From CALMEC01 sp963765105 (GTDB taxonomy: Bacteria > Actinomycetota > Thermoleophilia > Miltoncostaeales > Miltoncostaeaceae): DNA of 64,000 nt. Numbering within the stretch: position 1 is the stretch's first letter; each line of letters begins with the position of its first letter. The stretch covers positions 744,001 through 808,000 of the forward strand of contig CAVXUW010000004.1 in the NCBI GenBank assembly GCA_963765105.1. The letters are read 5' to 3'. This document shows, one piece after another, positions 15,734 to 27,073 of this stretch. A program made the position numbers and the translations under genes. The notes below the pieces were generated by a model. That model searched no databases and was not told where the DNA came from. It saw only the letters and a list, made by a program, of their open reading frames with translations.

Positions 15734-16921
15734 CTAGGCGATGATCTTGTCGACCACTCCGGCGCCGACGGTACGACCACCTTCGCGAATGGCGAATCGG
15801 AGGCCTTCCTCCATGGCGATCGGCATGATCAGCTCAACCTGGATGACCGCGTTGTCACCCGGCATGACCATCTCAACCCCATCAGCGAGGTTGATGACGC
15901 CGGTGACGTCGGTGGTTCGGAAGTAGAACTGCGGGCGATAGCCGGGGATGAACGGCGTGTGCCGGCCACCCTCGTCCTTGGAGAGCACGTAGACGTTGGC
16001 CGTGAACGTGGTGTGCGGCGTGATCGACTTCGGCGCGGCGAGGACCTGCCCACGCTGAATGTCTTCACGCTTGAGACCGCGGAGAAGGGCGCCAATGTTG
16101 TCCCCGGCACGACCTTCGTCGAGCAGCTTGCGGAACATCTCAACGCCGGTGACGACAGTCGACTGGACTTCCTTCTGCATACCGACGATCTCGATGGTCT
16201 CGCCGACCTTGACGATTCCGCGCTCGACACGACCGGTGGCCACGGTTCCGCGACCGGTGATCGAGAAGACGTCCTCAACCGGCATCAGGAATGGCTTGTC
16301 GATGTCGCGCTCCGGCACCGGGACGTACTCGTCGACGGCGGCCATGAGGGCGAGGATGCCCTCCTCGGCAGCAGCGTCGCCGTTCAGCGCGTTGAGCGCC
16401 GAGACACGAATGACCGGGATGTCGTCTCCGGGGAACTCGTAGCTGGAGAGAAGCTCACGTACCTCGAGCTCCACGAGCTCGAGCAGCTCCTCGTCGTCGA
16501 CCATGTCGGCCTTGTTGAGTGCCACGACGATGTACGGCACGCCCACCTGACGAGCAAGCAAGATGTGCTCGCGGGTCTGGGGCATGGGGCCATCGGCGGC
16601 GGAGACCACGAGGATTGCGCCGTCCATCTGCGCGGCACCCGTAATCATGTTCTTGATGTAGTCGGCGTGGCCCGGACAATCGACGTGCGCGTAGTGGCGG
16701 TTTTCTGTCTGGTACTCCACGTGGGCGGTGGCGATGGTGATACCGCGCTCCCGCTCCTCCGGTGCGTTGTCGATGGAGTCGAACGAACGCACTTCGCCGC
16801 CCATCTTCTCCGCGAGGACCTTGGTGATGGCGGCCGTGAGCGTCGTCTTGCCGTGGTCGACGTGACCGATCGTGCCGACGTTCACATGTGGCTTCGACCT
16901 GTCGAACTTCTCTTTGGCCAT
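15734..16921 (-). CDS. tuf: Translation elongation factor Tu
   Basis: EF-Tu brings aminoacyl-tRNA to the ribosome in a GTP-dependent way. The 395-residue product has G1 GHVDHGKTT (19-27), the effector region RGITIATAHVEY, G3 DCPGH, G4 NKADM and G5 SALNA, then beta-barrel domains 2 and 3. ATG at 16921 follows CAGGAGCTCC. Normally it follows fusA; here about 6.7 kb of opposite-strand genes intervene, so it must use its own promoter. Confidence 0.98.
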   Translation of the reverse strand: MAKEKFDRSKPHVNVGTIGHVDHGKTTLTAAITKVLAEKMGGEVRSFDSIDNAPEERERGITIATAHVEYQTENRHYAHVDCPGHADYIKNMITGAAQMDGAILVVSAADGPMPQTREHILLARQVGVPYIVVALNKADMVDDEELLELVELEVRELLSSYEFPGDDIPVIRVSALNALNGDAAAEEGILALMAAVDEYVPVPERDIDKPFLMPVEDVFSITGRGTVATGRVERGIVKVGETIEIVGMQKEVQSTVVTGVEMFRKLLDEGRAGDNIGALLRGLKREDIQRGQVLAAPKSITPHTTFTANVYVLSKDEGGRHTPFIPGYRPQFYFRTTDVTGVINLADGVEMVMPGDNAVIQVELIMPIAMEEGLRFAIREGGRTVGAGVVDKIIA

Positions 16922-17006
16922 TTCTCAGGAGCTCCTGTTCGAGACGCGGATACCGCGCGCGGTTGGCGCCGCACACGGTTGAGTTGCGGGGTAACGATGT
17001 GCCGGC

Positions 17007-17032
17007 AAAAAAGACGCGGCCGCGAGGCCGCG
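17007..17032 (-). terminator. Terminator-like hairpin in the tuf leader
   Basis: On the minus strand a 7-bp stem, CGCGGCC with GGCCGCG around a TCGC loop, is followed by TCTTTTTT. It lies 86 nt upstream of the tuf ATG. No minus-strand gene ends nearby, so it is either an attenuator in the tuf leader or a relic of an earlier gene order. Confidence 0.6.
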
Positions 17033-17062
17033 CAAGTACACCGGGCGCTGCAAAGCCCGCGG

Positions 17063-17090
17063 AGGATAACACAACGCCGTCAGGCCGCAA
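17063..17090 (-). promoter_or_regulatory. Possible tuf promoter
   Basis: On the minus strand TTGCGG (17090-17085) and TATCCT (17068-17063) are separated by 16 nt, upstream of the leader hairpin and in the right place to drive tuf. The match to the sigma-70 consensus is partial, so this is a suggestion only. Confidence 0.3.
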
Positions 17091-17156
17091 CCCGCTTCTC
17101 TGCAGGGGTTGCAGGCCTCAGGCCCACGGTGGCGGAAGGCTAGCATCCGTAACACG

Positions 17157-19855
17157 ATGGACGCCCGTGGACTGGTCGAAACGTTACGCCGAACCGCAGC
17201 GGGCGACGTGCGCGACGACACGGCCACCCGGGAGCTGTACGCAAGCGACGCCAGCCTCTACCGGCGCCTGCCCGTCGCGGCTCTCCGGGCCGTCGAACCA
17301 GGTGATCTCGAGGCAGCGGTGTCCGCGTGCCGCACGCACGCGATTTCCCTGACCATGCGGGGTGCGGGAACAAGCCTGGCGGGGCAGACCGTGGGCCCCG
17401 GACTCATCGTCGACTGCTCGGCGCTGCGGGAGGTTCAGATCGACCCGGCCGCGCGAACCGCCCACGTGCAACCCGGGGTGGTGCTCGATCAGCTCAACCG
17501 TGCGGCATTCGCGCATGGCCTGGCCTTCGGCCCCGATGTCGCCACCGCCAACCGCGCGACGCTCGGTGGGATGATCGCCAACAACTCCGCCGGCGCACGC
17601 TCGATCGCCTACGGCCTCACCGCAGATCACGTGGAGGAGTTGGACGTGGTGCTGGCCGACGGCACCCGGGCGCGACTCCGGCGTGGCGCACCCGCACCGA
17701 CCGCCTTGGAGGACTCGCGCCACCTGGGAGAACTCGCTCACCCACCCCGGCTGCTGCGACGGGTGAGCGGCTACAACCTGGATGCGCTCGATGGCGCCAC
17801 GCCCGATTGGCCACGAGTTCTGTGCGGCTCGGAGGGCACATTGGCGGTGACGATGGGCGCGACGGTTCGGCTGGTGCCGCGCCCGTCGGCACGCGGTCTC
17901 GCACTCATCGCCTACCCGACCGTTGACGATGCCCTCGACGCCGTCGTGGGGATCCTCCCCTCACAACCGTCGGCGGTGGAGCTGATGGACCGCGAGATGC
18001 TTGACCCGCGCAACCGCGCGCCCGCGACGGCGCAACTGTTGGCGTTTGCCGGTGATGCCCAGGCCATGCTGGTGGTGGAGTACCAGGGCGAGGCCGAGGA
18101 TGTACGGGCCCGATGTGCATTCCACGCGGGTGCCTTGGTGATGACCGAGGCCGGCGAACAGGCGGCCGTCTGGGCGGTGCGACGCGCCGGCATCGCCCGT
18201 GCGGTCGGCGCCGGATCTCGCGATGCCAAACCCCTGGCGTTCATCGAAGACCCCGCGGTACCGCCCGAGAACCTGGCCGCGTTCGCCCGCAGCGTGCGGG
18301 CGGTGCTGGCACGGGAAGAGATTCCGGCCCTGTGGTACGGCCATGCCAGCGTCGGCTGCCTCCACATCCGCCCGCTCCTCGATCTGCGTGCCGACGGAGC
18401 CGTGGCGACGATGCGTCGCGTGGCCGAGGCGGTGGCCGACCTGGTGGTTGCAAACGGCGGATCGCTCAGTGGCGAGCACGGGGATGGCCGGGTGCGCAGC
18501 GAACTGCTGCCGAAGATGTATCCGGCGGAGACGATCCAGGCGTTCGGTTCCTTAAAGAGAGCGCTCGATCCCGACGGCCTCCTCAACCCGGGAGTGATTG
18601 TCGACCCCGAGCCCCTCGACGAGCACCTCAAGCTGCTGGTCGCGCCACCGTTGCGGCCGATGACCACGGCCGTGAGCTTCGCGGCCGAGGGGGGCTTGGC
18701 CCGCGCCGCGGAAGCGTGCAACAACAACGGCGCGTGCACGAAGCTCGACGGGGTCATGTGCCCCAGCTACCAGGCGCTCAAGGATGAGCGTCACTCCACC
18801 CGCGGGCGAGCGGTGCTTTTTCGCGCCGCGATGGAGGGTCGCCTGGACGGCGGGCTGGCGAACGACGAACTGCACGAGGCACTCGATCTCTGCCTGGGCT
18901 GCAAGGCGTGCAAGAGCGAGTGCCCCTCGCAGGTGGACATGAGCCGACTCAAGGTGGAGGCCCTGGCCCATCGCCACCGCGAAAAGGGGGTGCCCTTAAG
19001 GAGTCGTTTCTTTGGCCACACCCACGAGCTGCTGCAGCTGGGTTCCCGCGTCCCGCGCCTTGCCGCAATTGGCACCCAGCTCATGCGGCCTCTCTTCGGC
19101 GGCCGCCGCCTGCCCACCCCGGTCCGTGAATGGCGCCCGGTCACCACCCGAACCGACGGCGACGAGGTCGTCCTTGTGGCCGATACCTTCACCCGCTTCC
19201 TGAACCCCGAGATCGGCGACGCCGCAATCCGCGTGTTGGAAGCCACCGGCGCGAAGGTCACCGTCGTGAACCCCGGCTGCTGCGGCCGACCGCTGCTGTC
19301 GCAGGGCCTGGTGAGCGAAGCACGCAAACGCCTCACCGCAGCCATCGACATCCTCGCCCCGTACTCCGAACGCGATGTGCCGCTGGTGTTTCTGGAGCCC
19401 TCGTGCTGGTCGATGATGGTCGACGATGGATCCGCGCTGGTCACTGACCCGCGATCTGCTGCTGTGTCTGATGCTTCGATGACGTTTGACGAGCTCGTGA
19501 AGCCTGCGCGGCCGACCCGACGTGATCTGCGACTCACGCTCGTTTGTCGTTCACACTCATTGCCACACACAAGCCCTCGGCGTGGCACCGAAAAGGATCA
19601 CCCTGTTCGACGGCCTCTCGGAATCGGTCACCAACTCCGGCGCCGGGTGTTGTGGGATGGCCGGAGCATTCGGGTACCTCCATCCTGATGTCTCGCGCAA
19701 CCTCCACGAGATGGCGAAACGCACGATGGCGCGTGCTGATGTCATCGTCGCCGCCGGCTCATCGTGTCGCGCCCAGCTCGGCGACCGAGCACGCCATCCC
19801 GCGGAAGTCATTGCAGAGGCGCTCAAGAATTTCCGCGGGATCTGCCGAAACATAA
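17157..19855 (+). CDS. FAD/Fe-S 2-hydroxyacid dehydrogenase (GlcD-GlpC-type fusion), frameshifted near 3' end
   Basis: A large fusion. Residues 1-500 are a PCMH-type FAD domain (RGAGTSLAGQ, GGMIANNSAGARS, CGSEGTLAV) with a cap domain holding SGEHGDG (438-444). Next are two Fe-S motifs, one with CNNNGAC near 521 and a CxxCxxCxxxCP at 579-589. Two CCG half-domains follow (GCCGRPL; HTHCHTQALG, GCCGMAGAFG). Such fusions oxidise D-lactate or D-2-hydroxyglutarate; the substrate is not evident here. Frame is lost at TTT 19543-19545 (dropping one T rejoins it) and probably again near 19830-19850. The end is approximate. Confidence 0.85.
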
Positions 19856-19939
19856 AACAACCTCTCACCGGGCGACCGGTGTCTGTTGCGTGTTCGCTCG
19901 GCTCGGAGAGTCGGGGTCCTACAGAGTTTCGGAGACGAT

Positions 19940-21296
19940 ATGCGGCAGGGATTGCCAACAAAAACACGCCTCGCGGGGCGTCGCGGTCAAGAAGGCTTCG
20001 GGATCATGGAGGTCATGGTCGCGTCGGTGATCCTCGTGATCATCATTGGCACCGTGGCCTTCGCAATGGGGAGTTCCCTCAACCTGTCGCGTAGCAACAA
20101 AAACCGCACCGTTGCGGCCAACCTCGCCCAACAGGATCAGGACCAGATTCGTCGACAGCTGCAGGTCAACTTCGACACGCTGTCGATCGGGTCGACGACC
20201 ACTCCAAGGACGGTTGGAAAGGCGACCTACCAAGTCATTCGGGATACCGAGTGGATCACGACCTCGACGGGCAGCAACCTCTGTGACAACCCGCCACCTA
20301 GCCCCGGAAGCCCTTCGACCGGCTTGGCCTATGTCAAGGTCAAGACCAAGGTGACGTGGCCCAACATGGGCTCGATCAAGCCGGTGGTCGCTGAAACGCT
20401 CATCACGCCTCCGGTGAAGAAGTTCGACCAGAACACGGGACACATTCCCGTTCAAGTCTCCAAGGACAACGGCATTCCCGCTGGCGGTGTCGACATTCGA
20501 GTCACCGCCCCCAACGGAACGGTCTACAACCAAACGACGACGACCGAGGGTTGTGCCTTCTTCGGATTCCTGCCAGTTCTCCCGGCTGGGCAAAGCTACG
20601 CCGTGAAAGCGTTGGAGCCCGGCTGGGTCGACATGCAGGGCAACCCGCAGCCAGTCGTCCAAGCGCCAGTCTCGGTCGGCGCGACCGCCCCACCCGTGGT
20701 CTTCACGTACGACCTCGCCGGAGCACTCCAGTTCACCGTCAAGGGCGTGGATGATGACGGCGACGTCGATCCCACGGTCCCGGTGCCGCAGCTTCCGCTG
20801 GTGCTCAGCAACCCCGGTCTCTCGGGCCAGTTCAAGATCTTTCCGGCCACCGCGGCACCGGTCACACTCGGCAACCTGTTTGCCTTCGATGATGGTTACA
20901 CCGCATGGTCCGGCGCATGCCTGGACAACGATCCGCAGGCATACCCCATTGGCCGCGACGCCGCGCCACTTGGCGAAAGCCGGGTTGACGACTGCAGGGG
21001 ACGTTCGTGTGCCCACCGTCCGGATCCGCGTCGTGGAAGATCGCGACCGTGACAGCGATCACGACCCGATCGTCGGCAGGACCGTGCGTGCCACCCACGC
21101 TCCGGACACCCGCTGTGACGCTGGCTACGACTTCGTCGTCGGCGTCACCAACTCCGACGGTCGCCTTACCGTCGGGCTACCGTTCGGTGATTGGCGGTTC
21201 ACGGTCGACGGGGAGACCTTCTCTGGCGGTTCGTGGCCGACGTGGACCGTCGATCCTCCCTACGAGATCAAGCGCATCACCCTGGAGGTCGACTGA
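19940..21296 (+). CDS. Type IV prepilin-like protein, frameshifted
   Basis: The N-terminus has a class III type prepilin site: a basic leader, then GQEGFGIMEVMVASVILVII, with cleavage expected after the Gly before Phe. A hydrophobic helix of about 20 residues follows, then a long extracellular region with beta-rich segments like carboxypeptidase regulatory domains (HIPVQVSKDNGIPAGGVDI). Between about 20960 and 20990 the frame shifts and the protein goes on as TTAGDVRVPTVRIRVVEDRD to a stop at 21294-21296. ATG at 19940 follows GGAG. It is the first of three pilin-type genes. Confidence 0.75.
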
Positions 21297-21988
21297 TGCC
21301 CACCAACCGTTCGCATGAACGCCAGCGTGGTGCGACGTCTCTGATCGAGATGCTGGTAGTGATGCTGATGCTCGGCCTTATCACCGCCGTCGCCACGTCA
21401 TTCTTCATCTCGACGCAGGCGACAATCGACAGCACCGACAACCGCGTCGAGAATCTCGGCGAGGCCCAAAAGGTGATTGCCGCCGTCACACGCGACCTGC
21501 GGACCGCAATCGCGGTGACCGGAGCGGACAAGGCCGCCTTCACGGTTGCTACCTCGACACAACTCGAATTCCATGCGTCGATCAACACGTCTGCAACGGA
21601 ACGTGCCCCCAGTCGTATCAGGGTTTTCGTCGACTCGGTGCTCGACCCGGTTGCGCCAGTTCTTGTCGAAACGGTCCAGCGCCCTGACAACGTTGTTCCG
21701 GACGCTGCTGATGCACAGCCGACCTACGGCGCAAAGCCGATTACTCAACGCTACGTCGGCAAGTACATCACGAATGCGCCAGCCGACCCCATCTTCACGT
21801 TCTTCGACCGCAACGGCACACCGATTCCCTCGCCGGTCACGAGCCAAGAAGCCCGACGCAACATCGCCGTGGTCAAGGTCAAGTTTGTGGTTCGACGCAC
21901 GAGCAGCCGTAAGCACGAGCCCGTTACGGTCGAGAACGAGATCCGCCTGCCAAACATCATCTACAGCCAAACGTCAACTCAGACATGA
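21296..21988 (+). CDS. Minor pilin-like protein (PilW/PulJ type)
   Basis: This 230-residue protein has a basic leader and prepilin cleavage motif RQRGATSLIEMLVVMLMLGL, where Glu follows the cleavage site as in pilins, then a transmembrane helix and a globular part. PilW/PulJ proteins prime pilus or pseudopilus assembly at the inner membrane. ATG at 21296 overlaps the previous stop (TGATG) and follows GGAGG, so it is coupled to the upstream pilin gene. This frame is intact, unlike its neighbours. Confidence 0.75.
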   Translation: MPTNRSHERQRGATSLIEMLVVMLMLGLITAVATSFFISTQATIDSTDNRVENLGEAQKVIAAVTRDLRTAIAVTGADKAAFTVATSTQLEFHASINTSATERAPSRIRVFVDSVLDPVAPVLVETVQRPDNVVPDAADAQPTYGAKPITQRYVGKYITNAPADPIFTFFDRNGTPIPSPVTSQEARRNIAVVKVKFVVRRTSSRKHEPVTVENEIRLPNIIYSQTSTQT

Positions 21989-22002
21989 TCGAGGAGCCCT
22001 CC

Positions 22003-23740
22003 ATGTCATCCCCCCGACGCTCTCACCAAGACGGCATCGCGCTCATCGTCGTCCTCTTGCTGGGACTCATTTCCCTTGCGCTCATGACTGCGCTGATCAC
22101 CTTTGGAGCAGCCTCCACTCCCGTCTCGCGGCAGAGCCAGGACTGGAACGGCGCCCTGTCCGCAGCAGAAGCCGGGTTGGATGACTACATCCACAAACTC
22201 AGTGTCGATGGCAACTACTTCACATATGGAGCCTCACCGCCCGAACCAAACAGCGCGCTTGGTGTGGTCGGCGGCCCGGTGACCTTCAAAGGCATCCCCG
22301 GAGTGGACCCGAATGGCGAGTTCCACTACGAGGTAACCGAGCAACCCACGCCATCCCGGCCGACAGTCCGTGTCAAGGTCACCGGAAAGGTGCGCGGCGA
22401 GGAGCGCTCGATCGAAGCCACGCTACGACGTTCGTCCTTCCTCGACTACATCTATTCAACCGACTACGAGACAAAGGACCCCCTTTCCTACGAGACGGCG
22501 GTGGATGGAGCGGGGCACGACACAACATGGGCCGGGGCAAACTGTGCGAATCGCTTCCGTTACCCGGTAACGGGCGCTGACCCGAGGCCACAACGTGCCA
22601 ACGACTGCACCGAAATTCGTTTCATTACCGGTGACATCATTCGTGGGCCGCTTCACAGTAACGACTCGATCCTGATTCAGGGCAACCCGACCTTCGAGGA
22701 GGCCGTGTCGACAAACTGGGCCGCTGGGCCGCCAAATCGCCTTTTCGATCGACGCGCTGGGTACCACCTCGGTCCCGAACTTCCAGGGCGGCATCCCGGT
22801 CCTCAAGCAGTCACTCCCGTTGCCTCCCTCGAATAAGGATCTGCGCAAGTTGGCCGACGGCGAACTCGGTGGCGCGGCTGCCTTTACACAGGCCCTACTC
22901 GCATCACGCTTCGTACCGACGGGAAGATGGATGTCGTGAGTCCACGGACTCGGGTCACCAACCCCGGCTGTGGACCGGGTTGGGAGTCGACCTCCCGGCC
23001 AACGGAGTGGTATTCGTGCAGAACGTTCCCCCGAACGCGTCCACGGACCTCAACAGAAACCCCTCGGCGACGAACACCTGCTCCTACAAGAGCATCGTCA
23101 CCTACTACCCCACGCCCAACCCGCCAGCTGCACCGACCACAAACTGCGGTCAGCCCAATGGTGCGGCGTCACCTACCGCCCGGGCTCGGTGTGCCAATCG
23201 CCAACGACCTCACCAACGATTCGGTCATCGACCGCTACACACACACCAACGGCGACTTGTTCCTCTCCGGGACGCTCAACGGCCGCCTGACCATTGGCAC
23301 CGGTAACGACATCATCGTCACCAACGACATCCGGTACGCCAACACGTCTACGGCGTCCGACGACTTGCTGGGTCTCATCCCGCAGAATTCGGTGAAGATC
23401 TCCACCCAGTTGACCGCAACACACAGGCCAACCTTCCCAACAACTGGGGAGATGGCAACGCGACGATCTATGCCGCGATTCTGACCGTCGCTCGTTCATT
23501 CATGGTGCAGAACTACCGCTACGGCAACCCAATGGGGAACCTGCAGGTGCGTGGCGCCATCGCCCAGAAGTACCGTGTGTGGTGGGTCGCTCGACTGCTG
23601 GCAGCGTTCCTGTCAACGGGTTCGTCAAGGACTACCAATACGACACGCGCCTTCGGGTGCAGTCGCCTCCGCACTTCCTCGACCCAGTCCGCACGGCCTG
23701 GGAAGTGAAGACCTGGTCAGAGGTGGACGTCGTCCGATAG
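22003..23740 (+). CDS. PilX-like pilus assembly protein, several frameshifts
   Basis: The start ATG at 22003 follows GAGGAG. The N-terminus DGIALIVVLLLGLISLALMT followed by QDWNGALSAAEAGLDDYIHK is typical of PilX-type proteins in which AAEAG(L/I) follows the helix. The rest is readable only by switching frame at least four times: GPLHSNDSILI, then GPTRITLRTDGKMDV, then NGVVFVQNVP, then HTNGDLFLSGTLNGRLTIG, then YAAILTVARSFMVQNYRYG, ending WSEVDVVR before TAG at 23738. I infer one gene of about 570 residues whose frame is damaged by small indels. Confidence 0.65.
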
Positions 23741-23823
23741 ATCCCAGCGACTTCCTCGGTCACCACAACGGGCCGGCTTGCCGCCCGTCTGTTCATTTTG
23801 CGCCGAGCCGCGAACCGCCTTAG

Positions 23824-25897
23824 CTATTTCGCCTTGATCTGCTCCGCGATGTTGCCCGGAACCTGCTCGTAGCGTTCGGACTGCATGGTGAACGTGGCGC
23901 GGCCCTGGGTGGCGCTGCGGAGTGACGTGGCATAGCCGAACATCTCCGACAGTGGCACAAGGGCGGTAACCACCTCGGTCTGGCCACGGGGCTCAATACC
24001 GCCGATCTGGCCACGGCGCTTCGAAACGTCGCCGGCCACGGCACCGGTGAAGTCAGCCGGGGCGACGACTTCAACCGCCATCATCGGTTCAAGGAGCGCC
24101 GGGTTCGCCTTTTGCGCGGCGGCTTTGGCAGCCATCGATCCAGCGATCTTGAAAGCCATCTCCGAGGAGTCGACCTCGTGGTACGAGCCGTCAATAGCTC
24201 GACGCGGATGTCGACCATCGGGTAGCCGGCGAGAGCGCCCGACTCGAGGGCTTCCCGGATGCCGTTGTCGACGGGCCGATGTATTACTTCGGAATCGATG
24301 CCAGGAACGATGTTGTTGTCGAAGCGTACCCTTTGCCCGGCTCGTTCGGCTCGGAGGTGATGTACGCGTGACCGAACTGGCCGCGACCACCGCTCCGACG
24401 AACGAAGCGTGCCTCGACCTTCTCGACGCGCTTGCGGACCGTCTCGGGTAGGCCACCTGAGGTGCGCCCACGTTCGCCTCCACGCTGAACTAGCGCGTGA
24501 GACGGTCGACGATGATCTCGAGGTGAGCTCGCCCATACCGGCGATAGAGTTTGGCCCGTTTCCTCGTCGGTGCGGACGCGGAACGTGGGGTCCTCCTCTG
24601 ACGAACGCTGGAGGGCGGTGCCAGCTTGTCCTGGTCGGCCTTGGTCTTCGGCTCGATGGCCGGAGATGACCGGCTCGGGAAATGTCATCTGCTCGAGCAC
24701 GATCGGGGTGGCTGGGTCAGCGAGCGTGTCGCCCGTGGTGGTGCTTTGAGACCGACGGCCGCGATGATGTCGCCGGCCGATGCCGTTTCGACGTCTTCAC
24801 GGTGGTTGGCGTGCATCATCAGGAGTCGTCCGATGCGTTCCTTGCGGTAGTTGGTCGCGTCGATCGGTGAGCCGCGCCGGCCGCGAATGGAACCCGGAGT
24901 CGACGCGGAGGGTGGCGAGCCGCCCCCCAAACAGGTCGCTTTGCACTTGAAACCCGGGCAGCGAACAGCGCGGTGACGTCAGACGGACGCTCCACGGGCT
25001 CATCGCTACCCGGCTCCAGACCCTGGGCCGGACGCACATCAGGCGGCGACGATGGGTACTCCGCCGCCGCGTCCAGGAGGTGCTCCGCGCCCTTGTTCTT
25101 GAACAACGAGCCGCACGACCGGGGTGAGGACGAGCTCGGGCACGCCTTTGCGTAGCGCGTTGCGGAGCATCTACGGGTGATGTCCCCACCGTCAAGATGG
25201 GTCTCCGCCAGGGTGTCATCGACGTCGGCAAGCGCCTCGATGAGCGTCTCGCGCGCAACCTCGGCGTTCGTCATGAGCGCGTCGGGGATCAGGCCCTCGG
25301 TGACATCGGTTCCCAGGTGGTCAGCGAAAGTGATGGCGGTCATCGTGACCAGGTCGAATCATCCCGTTGAAGTCGGCCTCGGCCCCGATAGGGAAGATCA
25401 ACGGGAATAGCGTTGGCGCCCAGGCGGTCGCGCATGGTCTCAACCGAGCGCTCGAAGTTGGCGCCCATACGATCCATCTTGTTGACGTAGGCGATGCGGG
25501 GAACGCCGTACCGGTCGGCTTGGCGCCACACCGTCTCACTCTGCGGCTCCACACCTGCGACTGAATCGAACACGGCCACTGCGCCGTCGAGCACGCGTAG
25601 GCTGCGCTCCACCTCGACGGTGAAGTCGACGTGGCCCGGGGTGTCGATGATGTTGATGCGGTGATCGCGCCAGAAGCAGGTGGTCGCCGCACTCGTGATG
25701 GTGATGCCGCGCTCTTGCTCCTGCGCCATCCAGTCCATCGTTGCCGCGCCCTCGTGCACCTCACCGATGCGATGGGTGCGGCCGGTGTAGTAGAGGATCC
25801 GCTCCGTCGTGGTGGTCTTGCCCGCATCGATATGGGCCATGATCCCGATGTTGCGGGTACGTTGGAGCGAAACGCTCTTCGGTGCGGTCGTCGACAT
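23824..25897 (-). CDS. fusA: Translation elongation factor G, split by about ten indels
   Basis: EF-G drives translocation. The N-terminal segment (25897 to about 25380) is normal: G1 AHIDAGKTTTTERILYYTG, RGITITSAATT, DTPGHVDF and NKMDRMG. The rest is recognisable piece by piece in all three frames: HLGTDVTEGLIPDAL, GSLFKNKG, then RKERIGRLLMMHANHREDVE, LEQMTFPEPVIS, GGRGQFGHAYI, NGIREALESGALAGYPMVDI, and a long correct C-terminus (SSEMAFKIAGSMAAK to the stop). At 2074 nt it is slightly shorter than expected, so deletions dominate. It lies with rpsG and rpsL as in the str operon. Confidence 0.9.
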
Positions 25898-25974
25898 GCT
25901 GATTCCCTTACGACGTGGGGCAGGTTGAACCTGCCGCGCTTCTATTGACGCGGTTGTGGACGGTCACGCGGGCC

Positions 25975-26443
25975 CTACCAGCGGTAGTGCGCGAAGGCCT
26001 TGTTGGCCTGTGCCATGCGGTAGATGTCATCCTTGCGCTTGTACGCGCCGCCCTGCGAGCCGAGTGCATCGAGCAGCTCGTTGGCGAGACGCTCGCTCAT
26101 CTGCTTCTCACGCCGCTCGCGTGAGAACCGGACGATCCAACGAATCGCGAGGGTACGCCCACGGCGCGGCTGCACCTCAATCGGAACCTGGTAGGTGGCG
26201 CCACCGACACGGCGTGAGCGCACTTGCAGCGCCGGCGTCACGTTGCGGATAGCTTCTTCCGTCACCTGAACCGGGTAACGGCCGGTGCGGTAGCGGATCC
26301 GTTCGAGGGCGTCGTAGACGATCTTCTCGGCGACCAACTTCTTGCCGTCCCTGAGGACACGGTTGACCATCTGGGTGACGAGGGTGTTGGAGTGAACGGG
26401 TCCAGCTCGGATCACGGACGGAGGCTGCGTTGCGACGTGGCGT
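25975..26443 (-). CDS. rpsG: 30S ribosomal protein S7, damaged 5' end
   Basis: S7 nucleates the 30S head. The body is clear: VHSNTLVTQMVNRVLRDGKK, AEKIVYDALERIRYRTGRYP, VRSRRVGGATYQVPIEV and SQGGAYKRKDDIYRMAQANK. The first codons are off-frame: ACG at 26443-26441 opens a frame reading PRRNAASVRDP, the expected S7 start, where ATG should be. About two missing bases between there and 26390 rejoin the main frame. As written, the frame runs in from the rpsL end. Confidence 0.88.
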
Positions 26444-26810
26444 TGCTTCGGCGCTTTTGCGCCGTGCTTCGAGCGGCCCTGCTTGCGCGAGCTCACACCG
26501 GCAGCGTCAAGCGCCGCCGGACGATCTTGTACCGCACACCCGGAGGTCCTTCACACGTCCGCCACGCACCAGAACAACTGAGTGCTCTTGCAGGTTGTGT
26601 CCTTCACCCGGGATGTAGCTCGTCACTTCCATCCCGTTGGTCAGCCGCACACGTGCGACCTTGCGAAGAGCCGAGTTCGGCTTCTTAGGGGTGGTGGTGT
26701 AGACGCGGGTGCAGACGCCGCGTTTTGCGGGGCGCCTTTGAGCGCCGGGGTCGAGTGGCGCTCGCCTTCGGCGTGCGGCCCTTGCGGATGAGCTGGTTGA
26801 TCGTCGGCAC
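26443..26810 (-). CDS. rpsL: 30S ribosomal protein S12, several frameshifts and no stop
   Basis: S12 controls decoding accuracy. GTG at 26810 gives VPTINQLIRKGR. Family segments are then found in different frames: ALKGAPQ, then RVYTTTPKKPNSALRKVARV, LTNGMEVTSYIPGEGHNLQE, HSVVLVRGGRVKDL, and the end SSRKQGRSKHGAKAPK. One missing A in the run after GCCCCGC explains one break. After AAPK the codon is CAA (26445-26443), where TAA would give a normal end. The decoding-site PKKPNSALRK segment is unaltered. Confidence 0.85.
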
Positions 26811-27073
26811 TTTAGGTTTCGTGACCTCTCGTCGGACAGCAGGAGACGGTTCGCGCTCTCGGCGACCGGCCCGGAACGGTATCACGAACCGGCTCAGGGA
26901 GCCAGGTGAACACCCCCGATCCACCGCGACAGTCCGCAACAGTCATTTCTCGGTGGTTTTGCCAAGGGGCGCTACTCTCGAGAGCTGTGAGGACTTCTCC
27001 GGCGTATCGTCAGGCCCTGGCCTGTTGCCCGGCGTGCGCGGCATCGTTGCAGCGTCGAAGCAACCACCACCCC

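Noticed and set aside
15641..17143. A 500-codon plus-strand frame opposite tuf
   Set aside because: It is the antisense of tuf in a high-GC frame. No family features appear and tuf is intact.
23824..25897. fusA as a true pseudogene
   Set aside because: The gene can be pieced together over its full length, the damage is single-base indels, and the neighbouring unrelated genes are damaged in the same way.
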